NCBI GenBank assembly: GCA_947628815.1
Contig: CANRBJ010000013.1
Location: forward strand, 1-45,002
Direction: 5' to 3'
Source: an uncultured Clostridia bacterium
GTDB lineage: Bacteria; Bacillota; Clostridia; TANB77; CAG-508
DNA length: 45,002 bases
Shown here: positions 15,067 through 24,074 of the stretch, in pieces
Position numbering within the stretch: the stretch's first letter is position 1
How the letters are laid out: every line of letters starts with the position of its first letter
Made by a program: the position numbers and the translations under genes
The notes under the pieces: generated by a model
What the model was told of the DNA's origin: nothing
Seen by the model: the letters and a program-made list of their open reading frames with translations, nothing else
Databases searched by the model: none

Positions 15067-16752
15067 ATGAAACGTTTTTTTATAAAAATAGAAGAAAATA
15101 AAAAGTTGTGTAGTTATATTATTATATTTTTTATTGCGATGTTTATTTGTATTCCACTTATTTCGTCTAAAATGGATATATCGCGTGATGATGGAATACA
15201 ACATATATGTAGATTAATTGGAACATATAATTCGTTAAAAACAGGAAATATACCTGTTATAATGAGTGGATTTTGTAATGGATTCGGATATTCTTGGAAT
15301 ATATTTTATAGCCCATTAACAGCATATCTACCATTAATATTTAGGATAATTACTTCTTCATTTGTTGTAATGTTAAAGCTATTTATGTTTGTAGCAATAT
15401 TTGCATCTGGCGTTTTTATGTTTCAATTTACATATAAACTGTTTAAAAGCTATAAAGTAGCTGTTTTATCTGCTATTTTTTATATGAGTACACCATATCA
15501 TTTAACTGATTTATACAATAGAATAGCAATTGCAGAGCTTGCTTCATTTATCTTTTTACCAATAGTATTTAGTGGTATGTATGATTTAATATACAGAAAA
15601 AATCGTAAACCAATTGGGCTTATAATTGGAGCAGTTGGTTTAATATTAACACATAATGTAATAGCTATTTATACAGCTATATTTTGTTTAGTTTATTTAG
15701 TTTTACACTATAAAAAAATAAAAGATATAAAACTAATTAAAAAAGTTGCTATTTGTGCTGTTTTAATATTATTATGCACAAGTTTTTATTGGATACCTTT
15801 ATTAGAACATATGATGGCTACAACATACGAAGTATTTATACCAAATAGAATGTATAAAGATAACACATTAATAGGTTCAAAACTTGCTTTATCGGAATTA
15901 TTATTCATACAAAAAAATGATATGAATTTTCATATAGGATTATTAATAATTATTGGAATTATACTAACAATATGCTACAAAAAAACAATTAAAAAAGGCG
16001 AAAGAAATTCTTTACGAATATTCCTAGCATTTGGTTTGTTTAGTGCATTTATGACGCTTACAATATTTCCATATCAATATATGCCAAGTTTTCTAAAAAT
16101 GATACAATTTGCATGGAGAATGATGGAATTTGCTAGTTTCTTCTTAAGTATAGTTGCAGGATTTGGAATTGGAAAATTGTTTAATAAAAATCCATCAATA
16201 GAGGCTTATGCAAATGTGCTAATACTTATATATTTATCTGCTTCTATTATTTCACAAAATAAAGAAGTAGAAATACCATTTAATGAAGAAAGATTTTTAA
16301 ATCCAATACCAGTAACAGCATCAACAGGAAGAGTGCATGCAGGATGTGCGACTTTTGAATATTTACCACAAAAAGCATTTGCAAACCGTAACTATATTGA
16401 AACAAGAACACAAGATGTATATGTTTTAGCGGGAAAAGCTAGCATAGAAAATATGGAAAAAGAAAACACAAAACTAAGTTTTGATGTAAAAAATATAGAA
16501 GGAGATACAATTTTAGAACTACCATATATTTACTATTTAGGTTACTCAGCCAAAATAGAAAAAGAAGATGGAAGTAGCAAAAATTTAAAAATAGAAGAAT
16601 CAGAAAAAGGATTTTGTATGATAAAACTATCAGATGTGGCAAACGGAAAAATAACGGTTTCGTATACAGGAACTACTTTAATGAAAATTTCATATGTTTT
16701 AACTTTAGTTGGAATAGCAGGCATAGTGTTGTATAACTCGAAAAAACACTAA
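15067..16752 (+). CDS. Polytopic membrane protein, PTPS-related / GT-C-like
   Basis: 561 residues with about 10-12 hydrophobic helices from residue 17 to about 380, then a beta-rich extracytoplasmic domain and a final helix (YVLTLVGIAGIVLYN). The motif SRDDGIQHICRLIGTYNSLKTG after the first helix resembles the acidic loop of GT-C glycosyltransferase folds and of proteins annotated as 6-pyruvoyl-tetrahydropterin-synthase-related membrane proteins. Such proteins probably transfer sugars from lipid carriers outside the membrane; the substrate is unknown. AAAGAGG precedes the ATG. It is very AT-rich, like many membrane genes here. Confidence 0.75.
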   Translation: MKRFFIKIEENKKLCSYIIIFFIAMFICIPLISSKMDISRDDGIQHICRLIGTYNSLKTGNIPVIMSGFCNGFGYSWNIFYSPLTAYLPLIFRIITSSFVVMLKLFMFVAIFASGVFMFQFTYKLFKSYKVAVLSAIFYMSTPYHLTDLYNRIAIAELASFIFLPIVFSGMYDLIYRKNRKPIGLIIGAVGLILTHNVIAIYTAIFCLVYLVLHYKKIKDIKLIKKVAICAVLILLCTSFYWIPLLEHMMATTYEVFIPNRMYKDNTLIGSKLALSELLFIQKNDMNFHIGLLIIIGIILTICYKKTIKKGERNSLRIFLAFGLFSAFMTLTIFPYQYMPSFLKMIQFAWRMMEFASFFLSIVAGFGIGKLFNKNPSIEAYANVLILIYLSASIISQNKEVEIPFNEERFLNPIPVTASTGRVHAGCATFEYLPQKAFANRNYIETRTQDVYVLAGKASIENMEKENTKLSFDVKNIEGDTILELPYIYYLGYSAKIEKEDGSSKNLKIEESEKGFCMIKLSDVANGKITVSYTGTTLMKISYVLTLVGIAGIVLYNSKKH

Positions 16753-16828
16753 ACATTTTTTATTACAATAATTGACTATATTTTTAAAATACGATAGAAT
16801 AGCAAATGTAGAAAAAGAGGTGAAAAAA

Positions 16829-18163
16829 ATGGCAAAACCAACGGTTGCTATTGTTGGAAGACCTAATGTTGGAAAATCAACATTTTTTAATTATATTATA
16901 GGCGAGCGTTTATCAATTGTGGAAGATAAGCCAGGTGTTACAAGAGATAGAGTTTATGCTGAATGCAATTGGCGTGGAAGGGATTTTACTGTAATAGATA
17001 CAGGAGGAATTGAAACAGAGGCATCTGATTTTATAACTGAAGAAATAGCAAATCAAGCAAGTATAGCTATGAATTTAGCAGATGTAATTATATTTTTAAC
17101 AGATATAAAACAAGGTGTAACCGAGGTTGATAAAGAAATTGCAATTATGTTAAAAAAAGTGAATAAGCCTGTTGTTTTAGTATGTAATAAAGCTGATAAT
17201 TATGGAAAAACTGTAGATGATATATATGAATTCTATAACTTAGGATTAGGTGATCCATATCCATTATCTGCAACAAATGCAATAGGAATAGGGGATATAT
17301 TAGATGCTGTTTTTGAACATTTTCCAGAAAGAGCAGATGAAGAAGAAGATAGTGAAATGATAAAAGTTGCTATTATTGGAAAGCCAAACGTTGGTAAATC
17401 TTCACTTGTAAATCGCATTTTAGGAGAAGAAAGAGTAATTGTTAGTAATGTTGCAGGAACAACGAGAGATGCAATAGATTCATATTTTGAAAATGAATTT
17501 GGAAAATATACTTTTATAGATACAGCAGGAATTAGAAGAAAAAGTAAAGTAAATGAATCTATTGAAAAATTTAGTGTAATGAGAACATTACTTGCTATAA
17601 AAAGAGCAGATGTGTGCTTAATGATGATTGATGCGAGTAGCGGTGTAACTGATCAAGATGCAAAAATTGCAGGGGAAGCACACGAGGCAGGAAAAGGAAT
17701 AATTCTCGTAATTAATAAATGGGACGAAATTGAAAAAGATACATATACAATCGAGCAATTTAAAAAAGATGTTTATAACAAATTATCATATTTAACTTAT
17801 GCACCAATTATATTTATTTCAGCAAAAACGGGACAACGAGTGCATAAATTATATGAAATGATAAATCAAGTAGCAAGTCAAAATGCTTTAAGAGTTTCTA
17901 CTTCTATGTTAAATCAAGTACTAAATGAAGCAATTGCTATAGTACAACCACCAACAGATAAGGGAAAGCGTTTAAAGATATATTACATGACACAGGGGGC
18001 TACTAAACCACCAACATTCATTGTATTTGTTAATAATAAAGAGCTATTTCACTTTTCATATGAAAGGTATTTAATAAATCAATTGCGAAAAGAATTTGGA
18101 CTAATAGGTACACCAATTAGAATGATTACAAGAGAAAAAGGCGAAAAGGAGGAATTAATATGA
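16829..18163 (+). CDS. der: Ribosome biogenesis GTPase Der (EngA)
   Basis: Two tandem G domains: GRPNVGKSTFF (residues 10-20) with DTGG and NKAD, and GKPNVGKSSLV (about 185-195) with DTAG and NKWD, followed by the KH-like C-terminal domain (KGKRLKIYYMTQGATKPPTF). 444 residues, normal for the family. Der acts in 50S subunit maturation. I start at 16829 behind AGAGGTG because it gives the conserved AKPTVAIVGRPN start; the longer frame from 16772 adds 19 non-conserved residues. The stop overlaps the start of plsY by 4 bases (ATGA), and gpsA follows: the conserved der-plsY-gpsA order. Confidence 0.97.
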   Translation: MAKPTVAIVGRPNVGKSTFFNYIIGERLSIVEDKPGVTRDRVYAECNWRGRDFTVIDTGGIETEASDFITEEIANQASIAMNLADVIIFLTDIKQGVTEVDKEIAIMLKKVNKPVVLVCNKADNYGKTVDDIYEFYNLGLGDPYPLSATNAIGIGDILDAVFEHFPERADEEEDSEMIKVAIIGKPNVGKSSLVNRILGEERVIVSNVAGTTRDAIDSYFENEFGKYTFIDTAGIRRKSKVNESIEKFSVMRTLLAIKRADVCLMMIDASSGVTDQDAKIAGEAHEAGKGIILVINKWDEIEKDTYTIEQFKKDVYNKLSYLTYAPIIFISAKTGQRVHKLYEMINQVASQNALRVSTSMLNQVLNEAIAIVQPPTDKGKRLKIYYMTQGATKPPTFIVFVNNKELFHFSYERYLINQLRKEFGLIGTPIRMITREKGEKEELI

Positions 18164-18789
18164 CATATTATATAATTATGGCAATAGTTGCATATGCAAT
18201 AGGTAGTATTAGTTTTTCGGTTATTTTTAGTAAGAAAATGGCTGGTTTTGATGTAAGAGAAAAAGGAAGCGGAAATGCGGGGTCTACCAATGTATTAAGA
18301 TCTGTTGGAAAAAGGGCAGCAGCATTAACTCTTATTTGCGATGTATTAAAAGGAGTAGTTGCAATTTTAATTGCAGTTTTATTAGGTAATATAGTAAAAG
18401 AACTAGATAAGGCATTACTTGTTCAAATAGCAGCAGTAGCAGTTGTTATTGGACATACATTTCCTATATTTTTTGGATTTAAAGGTGGAAAGGGAGTTGC
18501 AACTTCTCTTGGTATTTTGTTAGTAATAAACTGGCAAATTGGACTAATTTGCCTTGTATTTGCTTTAGTAATTATGGTATTAACAAGAATGGTATCAGCA
18601 GGGTCAGTACTTGCAGCAATTTTATTTCCAGTACTTGTTTTATTTATAGGACAAGAATATTATATTGTTTCAGGAAATTATTTTATTTTTAGTGTAATAA
18701 TGGCATTAATAGTAGCATTTAATCATAGAAGTAATATAAAAAGAATTTTAAACGGAACAGAAAACAAGTTAAGTTTTAAGAAAAAATAA
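18160..18789 (+). CDS. plsY: Acyl-phosphate:glycerol-3-phosphate acyltransferase
   Basis: The 209-residue integral membrane enzyme transfers acyl groups from acyl-phosphate to glycerol-3-phosphate, starting phospholipid synthesis. It shows the conserved motifs GSGNAGSTNVLRSVGK, GHTFPIFFGFKGGKGVATSLG and AFNHRSNIKRIL, and several membrane helices. Its start overlaps the der stop codon (ATGA), with GGAGG inside der. gpsA, which makes its glycerol-3-phosphate substrate, follows directly, so the pair is functionally linked. Confidence 0.96.
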   Translation: MTYYIIMAIVAYAIGSISFSVIFSKKMAGFDVREKGSGNAGSTNVLRSVGKRAAALTLICDVLKGVVAILIAVLLGNIVKELDKALLVQIAAVAVVIGHTFPIFFGFKGGKGVATSLGILLVINWQIGLICLVFALVIMVLTRMVSAGSVLAAILFPVLVLFIGQEYYIVSGNYFIFSVIMALIVAFNHRSNIKRILNGTENKLSFKKK

Positions 18790-18804
18790 TAGGAGGCAAA
18801 AAAA

Positions 18805-19788
18805 GTGAGAACAATTGCTATTATAGGAAGTGGAAGTTGGGGAGTTGCTCTTGCCATACACTTAGCAAAAAACGGAAATAAAGTAAATATTTGGTCTTTT
18901 GATCAAAAAGAAGCAGATACTATAAACAATGAAAAAAGATGCATATTTTTACCAGAAGTAAGTTTACCAGAAAATATAGTTTGCTATACGAATTTTGAAG
19001 ATGTGTTAAAAGATTCAGAATTAATTTTACATGTAACACCATCAAAATTTGTTAGAAATACAATAAAACAATATAAAGAGTTAGTTACAAATCAACCTGT
19101 TATTATGTGCGCAAAAGGTTTTGAAAGAGATACTTTATATACTTTAGATGAAATTATAAAAGAAGAATTACCTGAAAAATCATATGCTGTATTATCTGGA
19201 CCAAGCCATGCAGAAGAAGTATCAATTGGTATACCAACTGCAATGGTTGTTGCATCTTGCGATGAATCATTATGCAACCAAATTCAAGAAATATTTATGA
19301 ATGAAAATATGAGAATTTATACATCATCAGATATAAAAGGTGTTGAATTAGGGGGAGCATTAAAAAATATTATTGCATTTTGTGCAGGTATTGCAGCAGA
19401 GTTAGGATTAGGTGATAATAGCTTTTCTGCACTTATTACAAGAGGTCTAACTGAAATTAGTCGTTTAGGAGTAAAATTAGGTGGTAAAAAAGATACATTT
19501 TATGGGTTAACTGGTTTAGGCGATTTAATAGTTACTTGTTTAAGTGAGCATAGTAGAAATAGAAAAGCAGGAAAATTAATAGGTGCAGGAAAAACAATTG
19601 AGGAAACAAGAAAAGAAGTAGGTATGACAATAGAAAGTATAGATAATATTGAGGTAGCATATGAACTTGCAAAAAAATATGATGTTGAAATGCCAATTGT
19701 AAATGCTGTATATGATGTTTTATATAACAATTTAAATCCAAAAGATGCAGTAAAAATGCTTATGATGCGTGATAAAAAAAGTGAATAA
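18805..19788 (+). CDS. gpsA: Glycerol-3-phosphate dehydrogenase [NAD(P)+]
   Basis: The 327-residue enzyme reduces dihydroxyacetone phosphate to sn-glycerol-3-phosphate, the substrate of the upstream PlsY. Visible motifs are GSGSWGVALAIHLAKNG (Rossmann), VLSGPSHAEEV, the catalytic Lys in ELGGALKNIIAFCAG and the GLGDLIVTC segment. It starts with GTG, 7 bases behind a perfect AGGAGG. Third gene of the der-plsY-gpsA operon. Confidence 0.96.
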   Translation: MRTIAIIGSGSWGVALAIHLAKNGNKVNIWSFDQKEADTINNEKRCIFLPEVSLPENIVCYTNFEDVLKDSELILHVTPSKFVRNTIKQYKELVTNQPVIMCAKGFERDTLYTLDEIIKEELPEKSYAVLSGPSHAEEVSIGIPTAMVVASCDESLCNQIQEIFMNENMRIYTSSDIKGVELGGALKNIIAFCAGIAAELGLGDNSFSALITRGLTEISRLGVKLGGKKDTFYGLTGLGDLIVTCLSEHSRNRKAGKLIGAGKTIEETRKEVGMTIESIDNIEVAYELAKKYDVEMPIVNAVYDVLYNNLNPKDAVKMLMMRDKKSE

Positions 19789-19837
19789 ACTTTAAAAAAT
19801 TACCAATACTAATAAAAAATATTGGAGGTAAAGTTAT

Positions 19838-20278
19838 ATGGATTTTTTTGATAAATTAAGTAAAACAGCAAGCAAAACCTATAAAATGACAACCCAAAAA
19901 ACATCTAAAATTGCAAAAGAAGCAAAAATAAAAATGCAAATGAATGAGCATAAAGCAAAAATACAGTCAATATATGAGGAAATTGGTAAAAAAGTATATG
20001 AACACCATGTAAATGATGATGATATTGATATAGATATAGAGGCAGAAGTAGAAGAAGATTGCATACAAATTGATGAATTGTGCGATAGAATAGAAGAGGA
20101 AAGAAAGGAGTTACTAACATTAAAAGATAAGAAACAATGTCCAAATTGCTTTTATGAAATAGACTTAGATTTTCATTATTGCCCTAACTGTGGATCAGAA
20201 CAAGAAGATAGATATTGCAAAGATGATAATGAAAAAAATAATAATGAAAACACAAATAATAAAGAAAACGAAGATTAA
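19838..20278 (+). CDS. Zinc-ribbon protein with helical N-terminus
   Basis: 146 residues. The N-terminal 100 are charged and predicted helical (KTASKTYKMTTQKTSKIAKEAK, then acidic DDDIDIDIEAE), followed by one zinc ribbon CPNC-x12-CPNC and a low-complexity Asn/Glu tail. It resembles small zinc-ribbon proteins common in Clostridia, probably an adaptor or membrane-stress scaffold; no enzymatic motif is present. A TTGGAGG site precedes the ATG. A strong terminator follows. Confidence 0.75.
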   Translation: MDFFDKLSKTASKTYKMTTQKTSKIAKEAKIKMQMNEHKAKIQSIYEEIGKKVYEHHVNDDDIDIDIEAEVEEDCIQIDELCDRIEEERKELLTLKDKKQCPNCFYEIDLDFHYCPNCGSEQEDRYCKDDNEKNNNENTNNKENED

Positions 20279-20285
20279 ATTTAAG

Positions 20286-20314
20286 CCTACGTCAGTATTT
20301 GATGTAGGTTTTTT
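20286..20314 (+). terminator. Terminator after zinc-ribbon gene
   Basis: CCTACGTCA-GTATT-TGATGTAGG (9-bp stem with one G-T pair) followed by TTTTTT. Confidence 0.9.
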
Positions 20315-20330
20315 AGAAAAATTTAGAAAA

Positions 20331-20612
20331 CTAGTAAGGGTATCTTTCATACAAGTATTTAATTAGTTCGTCAGCATTGTCATTAGTTACATTTATAAAA
20401 GTACCTTCATCTAAACTAATCCACATATTTATTGTATATTTTTCATTATTATCGATAAATGCACCAATAATATCGGCAATTTCTATTGAATTGTCGTATT
20501 TCTTTTCCCATTTTAGATCATTTTCAAGTTGTACATCTTCTCCAAAAAAATCACATAAAAATTTTGAAATTTCACCTTTTTTTGTGCTATATAAATTAAC
20601 GACTGTATACAT
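20331..20612 (-). CDS. Hypothetical protein, 93 aa
   Basis: A small soluble protein (MYTVVNLYSTKKGEISKFL ... ELIKYLYERYPY) with alternating strands and helices and an acidic tilt; no membrane segment. AAGGAGA precedes the ATG at suitable distance, which supports a real gene. I do not recognise a family; similar short proteins of unknown function occur in gut Clostridia. It is convergent with the zinc-ribbon gene and divergent from the lipoprotein gene. Confidence 0.6.
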   Translation of the reverse strand: MYTVVNLYSTKKGEISKFLCDFFGEDVQLENDLKWEKKYDNSIEIADIIGAFIDNNEKYTINMWISLDEGTFINVTNDNADELIKYLYERYPY

Positions 20613-20712
20613 ATTAAAAATCTCCTTTTTATTTAGTATTATATTTTTTAAGTTTTACTATACTAGAGAATAAAAGGTAATTTTTATGGAAATACTAAAT
20701 ATAGGTGATTAT

Positions 20713-21618
20713 ATGAAGAAAAAAATAATTGTGTATTTGGTTTTATTAGCAACACTTGTAATTTCATTAACTGGCTGTACAAATCAAAGCGAGAATGAAA
20801 TTATGCAAGAAAAAATTAAAAGTGAACTTGAATATTTAGATGTTAATTTAATGGATATGCTTAACAGGCTAAATGGTATTACAATAGAAAATTATATTGT
20901 GAAGGCTGAGGAAGTAAAAGAAGAGAGTGGAGGATCTGGAAAAAATAGTGAATCTAGTGAAAAATCCGATAGTTCAAGCTCGTCTGAAAGTTCATCTGGA
21001 AGTGGAGATACAGATACACAGGGGAGTGAAGGTAGTAACCAATCGGAAGAAAACAAAATACAGTATAAAATGGAAGAAAATGGGGTTTTAATTCAAGATA
21101 GAACGCCAGATTGGAAAAGTTTAAAGACAGATATAGAAAAAATATATTCAGATTGGTCAACAGTTGAACTTGATTTATATAAAGTAAGTGTAAACAATCA
21201 AGATATTTTAAGTTTTGGAACAGATTTAGATGTGGCAACACAAGCAATAAAAAGTGAAGATAAACAAAAAGCATTAACTTCTCTTGCAAAATTATATGCA
21301 TATATACCTAAATATGCAAGCGGATTGCAAGGTAATAATAAAATGGCAAATATATATCAAACAAAATCTAACATTATAAATGCTTATTCTCTAATAGAAC
21401 AAGATAATTTTAGCCAAATAGAACAAGAAATAAAAAATGCGGAACAAGCTTTTTTACCTATAATAAATGATATGAATGAAAATTCGAATAATCAGGCAAA
21501 TATCAATAAAACATATGTTATAATAAAAGATTTACAAAACTTTACTATTAATAAAGATAAAGATGTTTTTTACATTAAATATAAAAATGTAATGGAAGAG
21601 TTAAATAATATTAGTTAA
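20713..21618 (+). CDS. Lipoprotein with Ser/Gly linker and DUF4363-like helical domain
   Basis: Starting at 20713 gives MKKKIIVYLVLLATLVISLTGC, a lipoprotein signal with lipobox LTGC; an upstream ATG at 20686 would bury it. After a helical segment there is a low-complexity Ser/Glu/Gly linker (about residues 69-104), then a helical domain with W-x2-V-x-LDLYK, similar in pattern to the DUF4363 protein at 6246, and a C-terminal helical part. It is likely anchored on the outer face of the membrane. Function unknown. Ribosome binding is weak (TAGGTG). Confidence 0.75.
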   Translation: MKKKIIVYLVLLATLVISLTGCTNQSENEIMQEKIKSELEYLDVNLMDMLNRLNGITIENYIVKAEEVKEESGGSGKNSESSEKSDSSSSSESSSGSGDTDTQGSEGSNQSEENKIQYKMEENGVLIQDRTPDWKSLKTDIEKIYSDWSTVELDLYKVSVNNQDILSFGTDLDVATQAIKSEDKQKALTSLAKLYAYIPKYASGLQGNNKMANIYQTKSNIINAYSLIEQDNFSQIEQEIKNAEQAFLPIINDMNENSNNQANINKTYVIIKDLQNFTINKDKDVFYIKYKNVMEELNNIS

Positions 21619-21656
21619 TCCCTTAGTCGTATATATATCAATTTATATTAGTATAA

Positions 21657-21687
21657 AGCCTAGCTATATAAAAAATATAGCTAGGCT
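21657..21687. terminator. 12-bp perfect hairpin between lipoprotein and radical SAM genes
   Basis: AGCCTAGCTATA pairs perfectly with TATAGCTAGGCT around TAAAAAA. It lies between convergent genes and could act on either strand; T-tails are weak. Confidence 0.65.
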
Positions 21688-21730
21688 GTTATCAATTAAT
21701 AATCAAGGAGTATATTTTAGTAATTTAACT

Positions 21731-22603
21731 TTAACATGCTCCACGATCATTTGCTAAATCCTGAGACGCTACTATTCTTTTATGAATAGAGCCGTCTGGT
21801 GAAATGTAGATACTATCAAATTGCATTTGCTCATAATTAAATGATTGAAATTGTGATTGTTTAATTGGAGTTTTCAAATTACATGTTAGATTTAAGATTG
21901 TTTTTATTCCAAATCTTTTTTCAAGAGATTTTGGTTCTAAATAACATCCTTCTTGTAATGTGTCATTTTGATGAACATCATCGCAATAAGGTTCTAACAA
22001 CTGCTGTAAATCGATAAAATCTGGGTCATCTGGATTATCTGTTGACATTTCAGAAAACTTTACAGATGTAAAACCTAATTCCTTCATATGTAAAGCAAAT
22101 TCTTCCATTTGGTCAAATGAATCAATTCCTTTTTTGTTGATAACACAATTAACTCTTAACTTAAGTTTTGGATTCAACTTATGGAATTCTTTTATTTTAT
22201 CCAGTTCGGGAGTTACTCCAACTATTTGATTATTTACTGTTTCATTACCCATAACAGAGACAATAACTTTATCTAACTTAGTTATAACTGGTAATAAACA
22301 GTCCAAATTATAACCATTAGTATTAACAGTAATTTTTCTCTTATACGGTGCAATTTCATTAATAATTTTAATTAGATCTTCCGGAAACAATGTTGATTCT
22401 CCACCAAGCAAGAGAACATCAGGATATTCCTTTAATGAAATTGCACTTTCAATGATTTTAGTTACATTTGTGTTAGAAAATGTATTATATTTTCCAACAC
22501 AAAAGAAGCACTTACCATTGCATGCTGTTGTTGTTTGAATACATAATCTTGGTCCCATTGCTCCCATACAATAATTTTTTTTACTCCTTAATGTAATTGA
22601 CAT
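21731..22603 (-). CDS. Radical SAM protein (second of a tandem pair)
   Basis: 290 residues with the radical SAM cluster motif ACNGKCFFC (C-x3-C-x2-C), the LLLGGESTL segment for SAM binding, and an alternating strand/helix barrel. The C-terminal part has further Cys residues (EGC and NLTC) in the pattern GC-x~8-L-x4-GIK-x4-L-x-C, shared with the upstream paralogue, and the protein ends in Cys. The start at 22603 follows GGAGGCGATTATA; the frame is open a little further. It overlaps the upstream radical SAM gene by 23 bp, so translation is coupled. Substrate unknown; no SPASM-type Cys cluster is obvious. Confidence 0.85.
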   Translation of the reverse strand: MSITLRSKKNYCMGAMGPRLCIQTTTACNGKCFFCVGKYNTFSNTNVTKIIESAISLKEYPDVLLLGGESTLFPEDLIKIINEIAPYKRKITVNTNGYNLDCLLPVITKLDKVIVSVMGNETVNNQIVGVTPELDKIKEFHKLNPKLKLRVNCVINKKGIDSFDQMEEFALHMKELGFTSVKFSEMSTDNPDDPDFIDLQQLLEPYCDDVHQNDTLQEGCYLEPKSLEKRFGIKTILNLTCNLKTPIKQSQFQSFNYEQMQFDSIYISPDGSIHKRIVASQDLANDRGAC

Positions 22604-23480
22604 TATAATCGCCTCCATTTAGAACTTTATTCTCAAATGATTCATATACCCAACTATCAGTTACCGAGCAATCTGCTTGAATGACATTCATATAGTTAGG
22701 TTGATACTCAATATTATCTGGGATTCCGAAGCTTTTTGCTTTAAATATGTTGTTAAATGGGCAACATAGTTTAATATAAGCTTTAATTCCCAAATATTTT
22801 GATAACTCTGGTAGATCGAAAAAACATCCTCTTAATGTAGCATTTTTTTGATGAATTCCGAATTTTATTAATAAATCTTGTAAATCAATAAAATCGATAT
22901 CTTCATTTGATGTAACTAATTCCATTAATTTAATTGCTGAAAATCCTAATTCTTTGGCTTTCTTAGCATAAGACCGTATTTCTTCCAAATTAGAAACTGT
23001 CTTAGTTGTTACAACCACTGCCGAAATTATTTCAACATCTCCTTTATTTTTATTTAAGTCTATTAAATCTTCCTCATTAATGTATACACCTGTTGAATTT
23101 TTACTGTAATCAAAAGAATGAATACTTAATGTTACTGTGTTCAAATATGGTATGCATTCTTTAATTTTTTTTAAATTAGAACCATTACTTATTATGCCAA
23201 TATCTTTTTTATATGGTCTAATTCCTTTTAATACTTTAACTAAATCTGGATATAAAGTTGGTTCTCCTCCTAAAACATCAACTTTTGAGAATTCTGTCAT
23301 TGCATTAGCAGTTTCAATAAATTTCTGAGCCTCTGCCGATTTCTTAAATGGCGTTCCAGAAGCAATGCAAAATTCACACTTTCCATTACAACCATTTAAT
23401 AATTTAATATTCAGTAGATTATAACTACACCCACAAGTATTACTTATGAATGGTTTTAATATTAATTTTTGTTTACTCAT
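22581..23480 (-). CDS. Radical SAM protein (first of a tandem pair)
   Basis: 299 residues, with GCNGKCEFC at about residues 30-38, the VLGGEPTLYPD motif and a C-terminal RGCFFDLPELSKYLGIKAYIKL followed by a CC pair. Clearly paralogous to the downstream gene, suggesting duplication and possibly a heteromeric or sequential modification. AGGAGAAG precedes the ATG. The gene has an in-frame CGG (22974-22976, EEIRSY) that does not shift frame, unlike the CGGA sites elsewhere. This suggests a different history or context. No obvious precursor peptide gene is adjacent. Confidence 0.85.
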   Translation of the reverse strand: MSKQKLILKPFISNTCGCSYNLLNIKLLNGCNGKCEFCIASGTPFKKSAEAQKFIETANAMTEFSKVDVLGGEPTLYPDLVKVLKGIRPYKKDIGIISNGSNLKKIKECIPYLNTVTLSIHSFDYSKNSTGVYINEEDLIDLNKNKGDVEIISAVVVTTKTVSNLEEIRSYAKKAKELGFSAIKLMELVTSNEDIDFIDLQDLLIKFGIHQKNATLRGCFFDLPELSKYLGIKAYIKLCCPFNNIFKAKSFGIPDNIEYQPNYMNVIQADCSVTDSWVYESFENKVLNGGDYNVNYIKE

Positions 23481-23906
23481 AATTTACTTCTCCTTCTTCT
23501 TAAATTCAATTTTACATGTTTTAGCTACGAAACCTAGTTACATCTACAGCAAAATTTTAGATTCTATCCCATAAAAAACAACCCTCCTTCTATGAAATTT
23601 TCAATGTACTATCTACAATTTATTGATAACATTTATAATAAATATATGTTACATATTATCATATATTATGTAAATAGTCAATAATATTTTGCTATCCTTG
23701 TAATATATAAATGAAATGTGAAAATGTCCCGTTTATGCCGAGAAAACTTATTGATTTTGAGGAATCCTTTGGTATGCTTTTGGAAGTTTTTAGTTGGATT
23801 AAGTGTTGATAGTAACGCTTCACATAAATAATTATAAAAGGCAAAAATTTGTAACAAACTTTTCACTATTTTAATATAATATATAAAAAATGAAGGGAGT
23901 TATTTT
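23481..23906. other. Gap between radical SAM pair and split peroxiredoxin
   Basis: 426 bp with no full gene. On the minus strand, GAAGGAGGG stands 8 bases before ATG-GGA-TAG (around 23570), a strong ribosome binding site with a two-codon frame ahead of the radical SAM genes. On the plus side, 23776-23826 holds a peroxiredoxin remnant. The middle is AT-rich sequence without recognisable features. Confidence 0.5.
23776..23826 (+). pseudogene. Peroxiredoxin remnant
   Basis: GGATTAAGTGTTGATAGTAA followed by CGCTTCACAT matches 28065-28094 of the split peroxiredoxin at all but one base and encodes GLSVDSNASH, then stops (AAA-TAA). Sequence to its left (KFLV) still fits a peroxiredoxin strand but diverges in DNA. 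It looks like the leftover of a second, related gene just upstream of the split one. Confidence 0.55.
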
Positions 23907-24074
23907 ATGGATTATGAAGTAATGATGAACGGTAATGTACGAATTGGTATGTATGCTCCAGATTTTGAAGCACAAACTACAATGGGAAATATATCTTTGA
24001 ATGATTATAAAGGAAAATGGGTTGTTTTATTCTCTCATCCCGGAGACTTTACCCCCGTATGCCCCCAATGTTAG
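23907..24074 (+). pseudogene. Peroxiredoxin, 5' fragment (interrupted by element)
   Basis: [20 protein letters not shown] through [14 protein letters not shown] is the N-terminus of a Prx6/AhpC-type peroxiredoxin, which reduces peroxides through the Cys of PVC. It follows a good AAGGGAG ribosome binding site. The frame runs 46 codons to the element boundary at the core GACTTTACCCCCGT, then reads into the element and stops after nine more codons. The 3' part (193 codons) lies at 27982-28563 in the same frame; joined, they give a seamless 239-residue protein. Confidence 0.92.
24045..24058 (+). other. Left attachment core (attL)
   Basis: GACTTTACCCCCGT, identical to 27982-27995 at the other end of the insertion. 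Inside the element it is followed by AATGTTAGA (24067-24075), an inverted match to TCTAACATT at the right end. Confidence 0.85.

Noticed and set aside
23678-23866. 62-residue minus-strand protein
   Set aside because: It lies antisense to the peroxiredoxin remnant, without a ribosome binding site or recognisable features.
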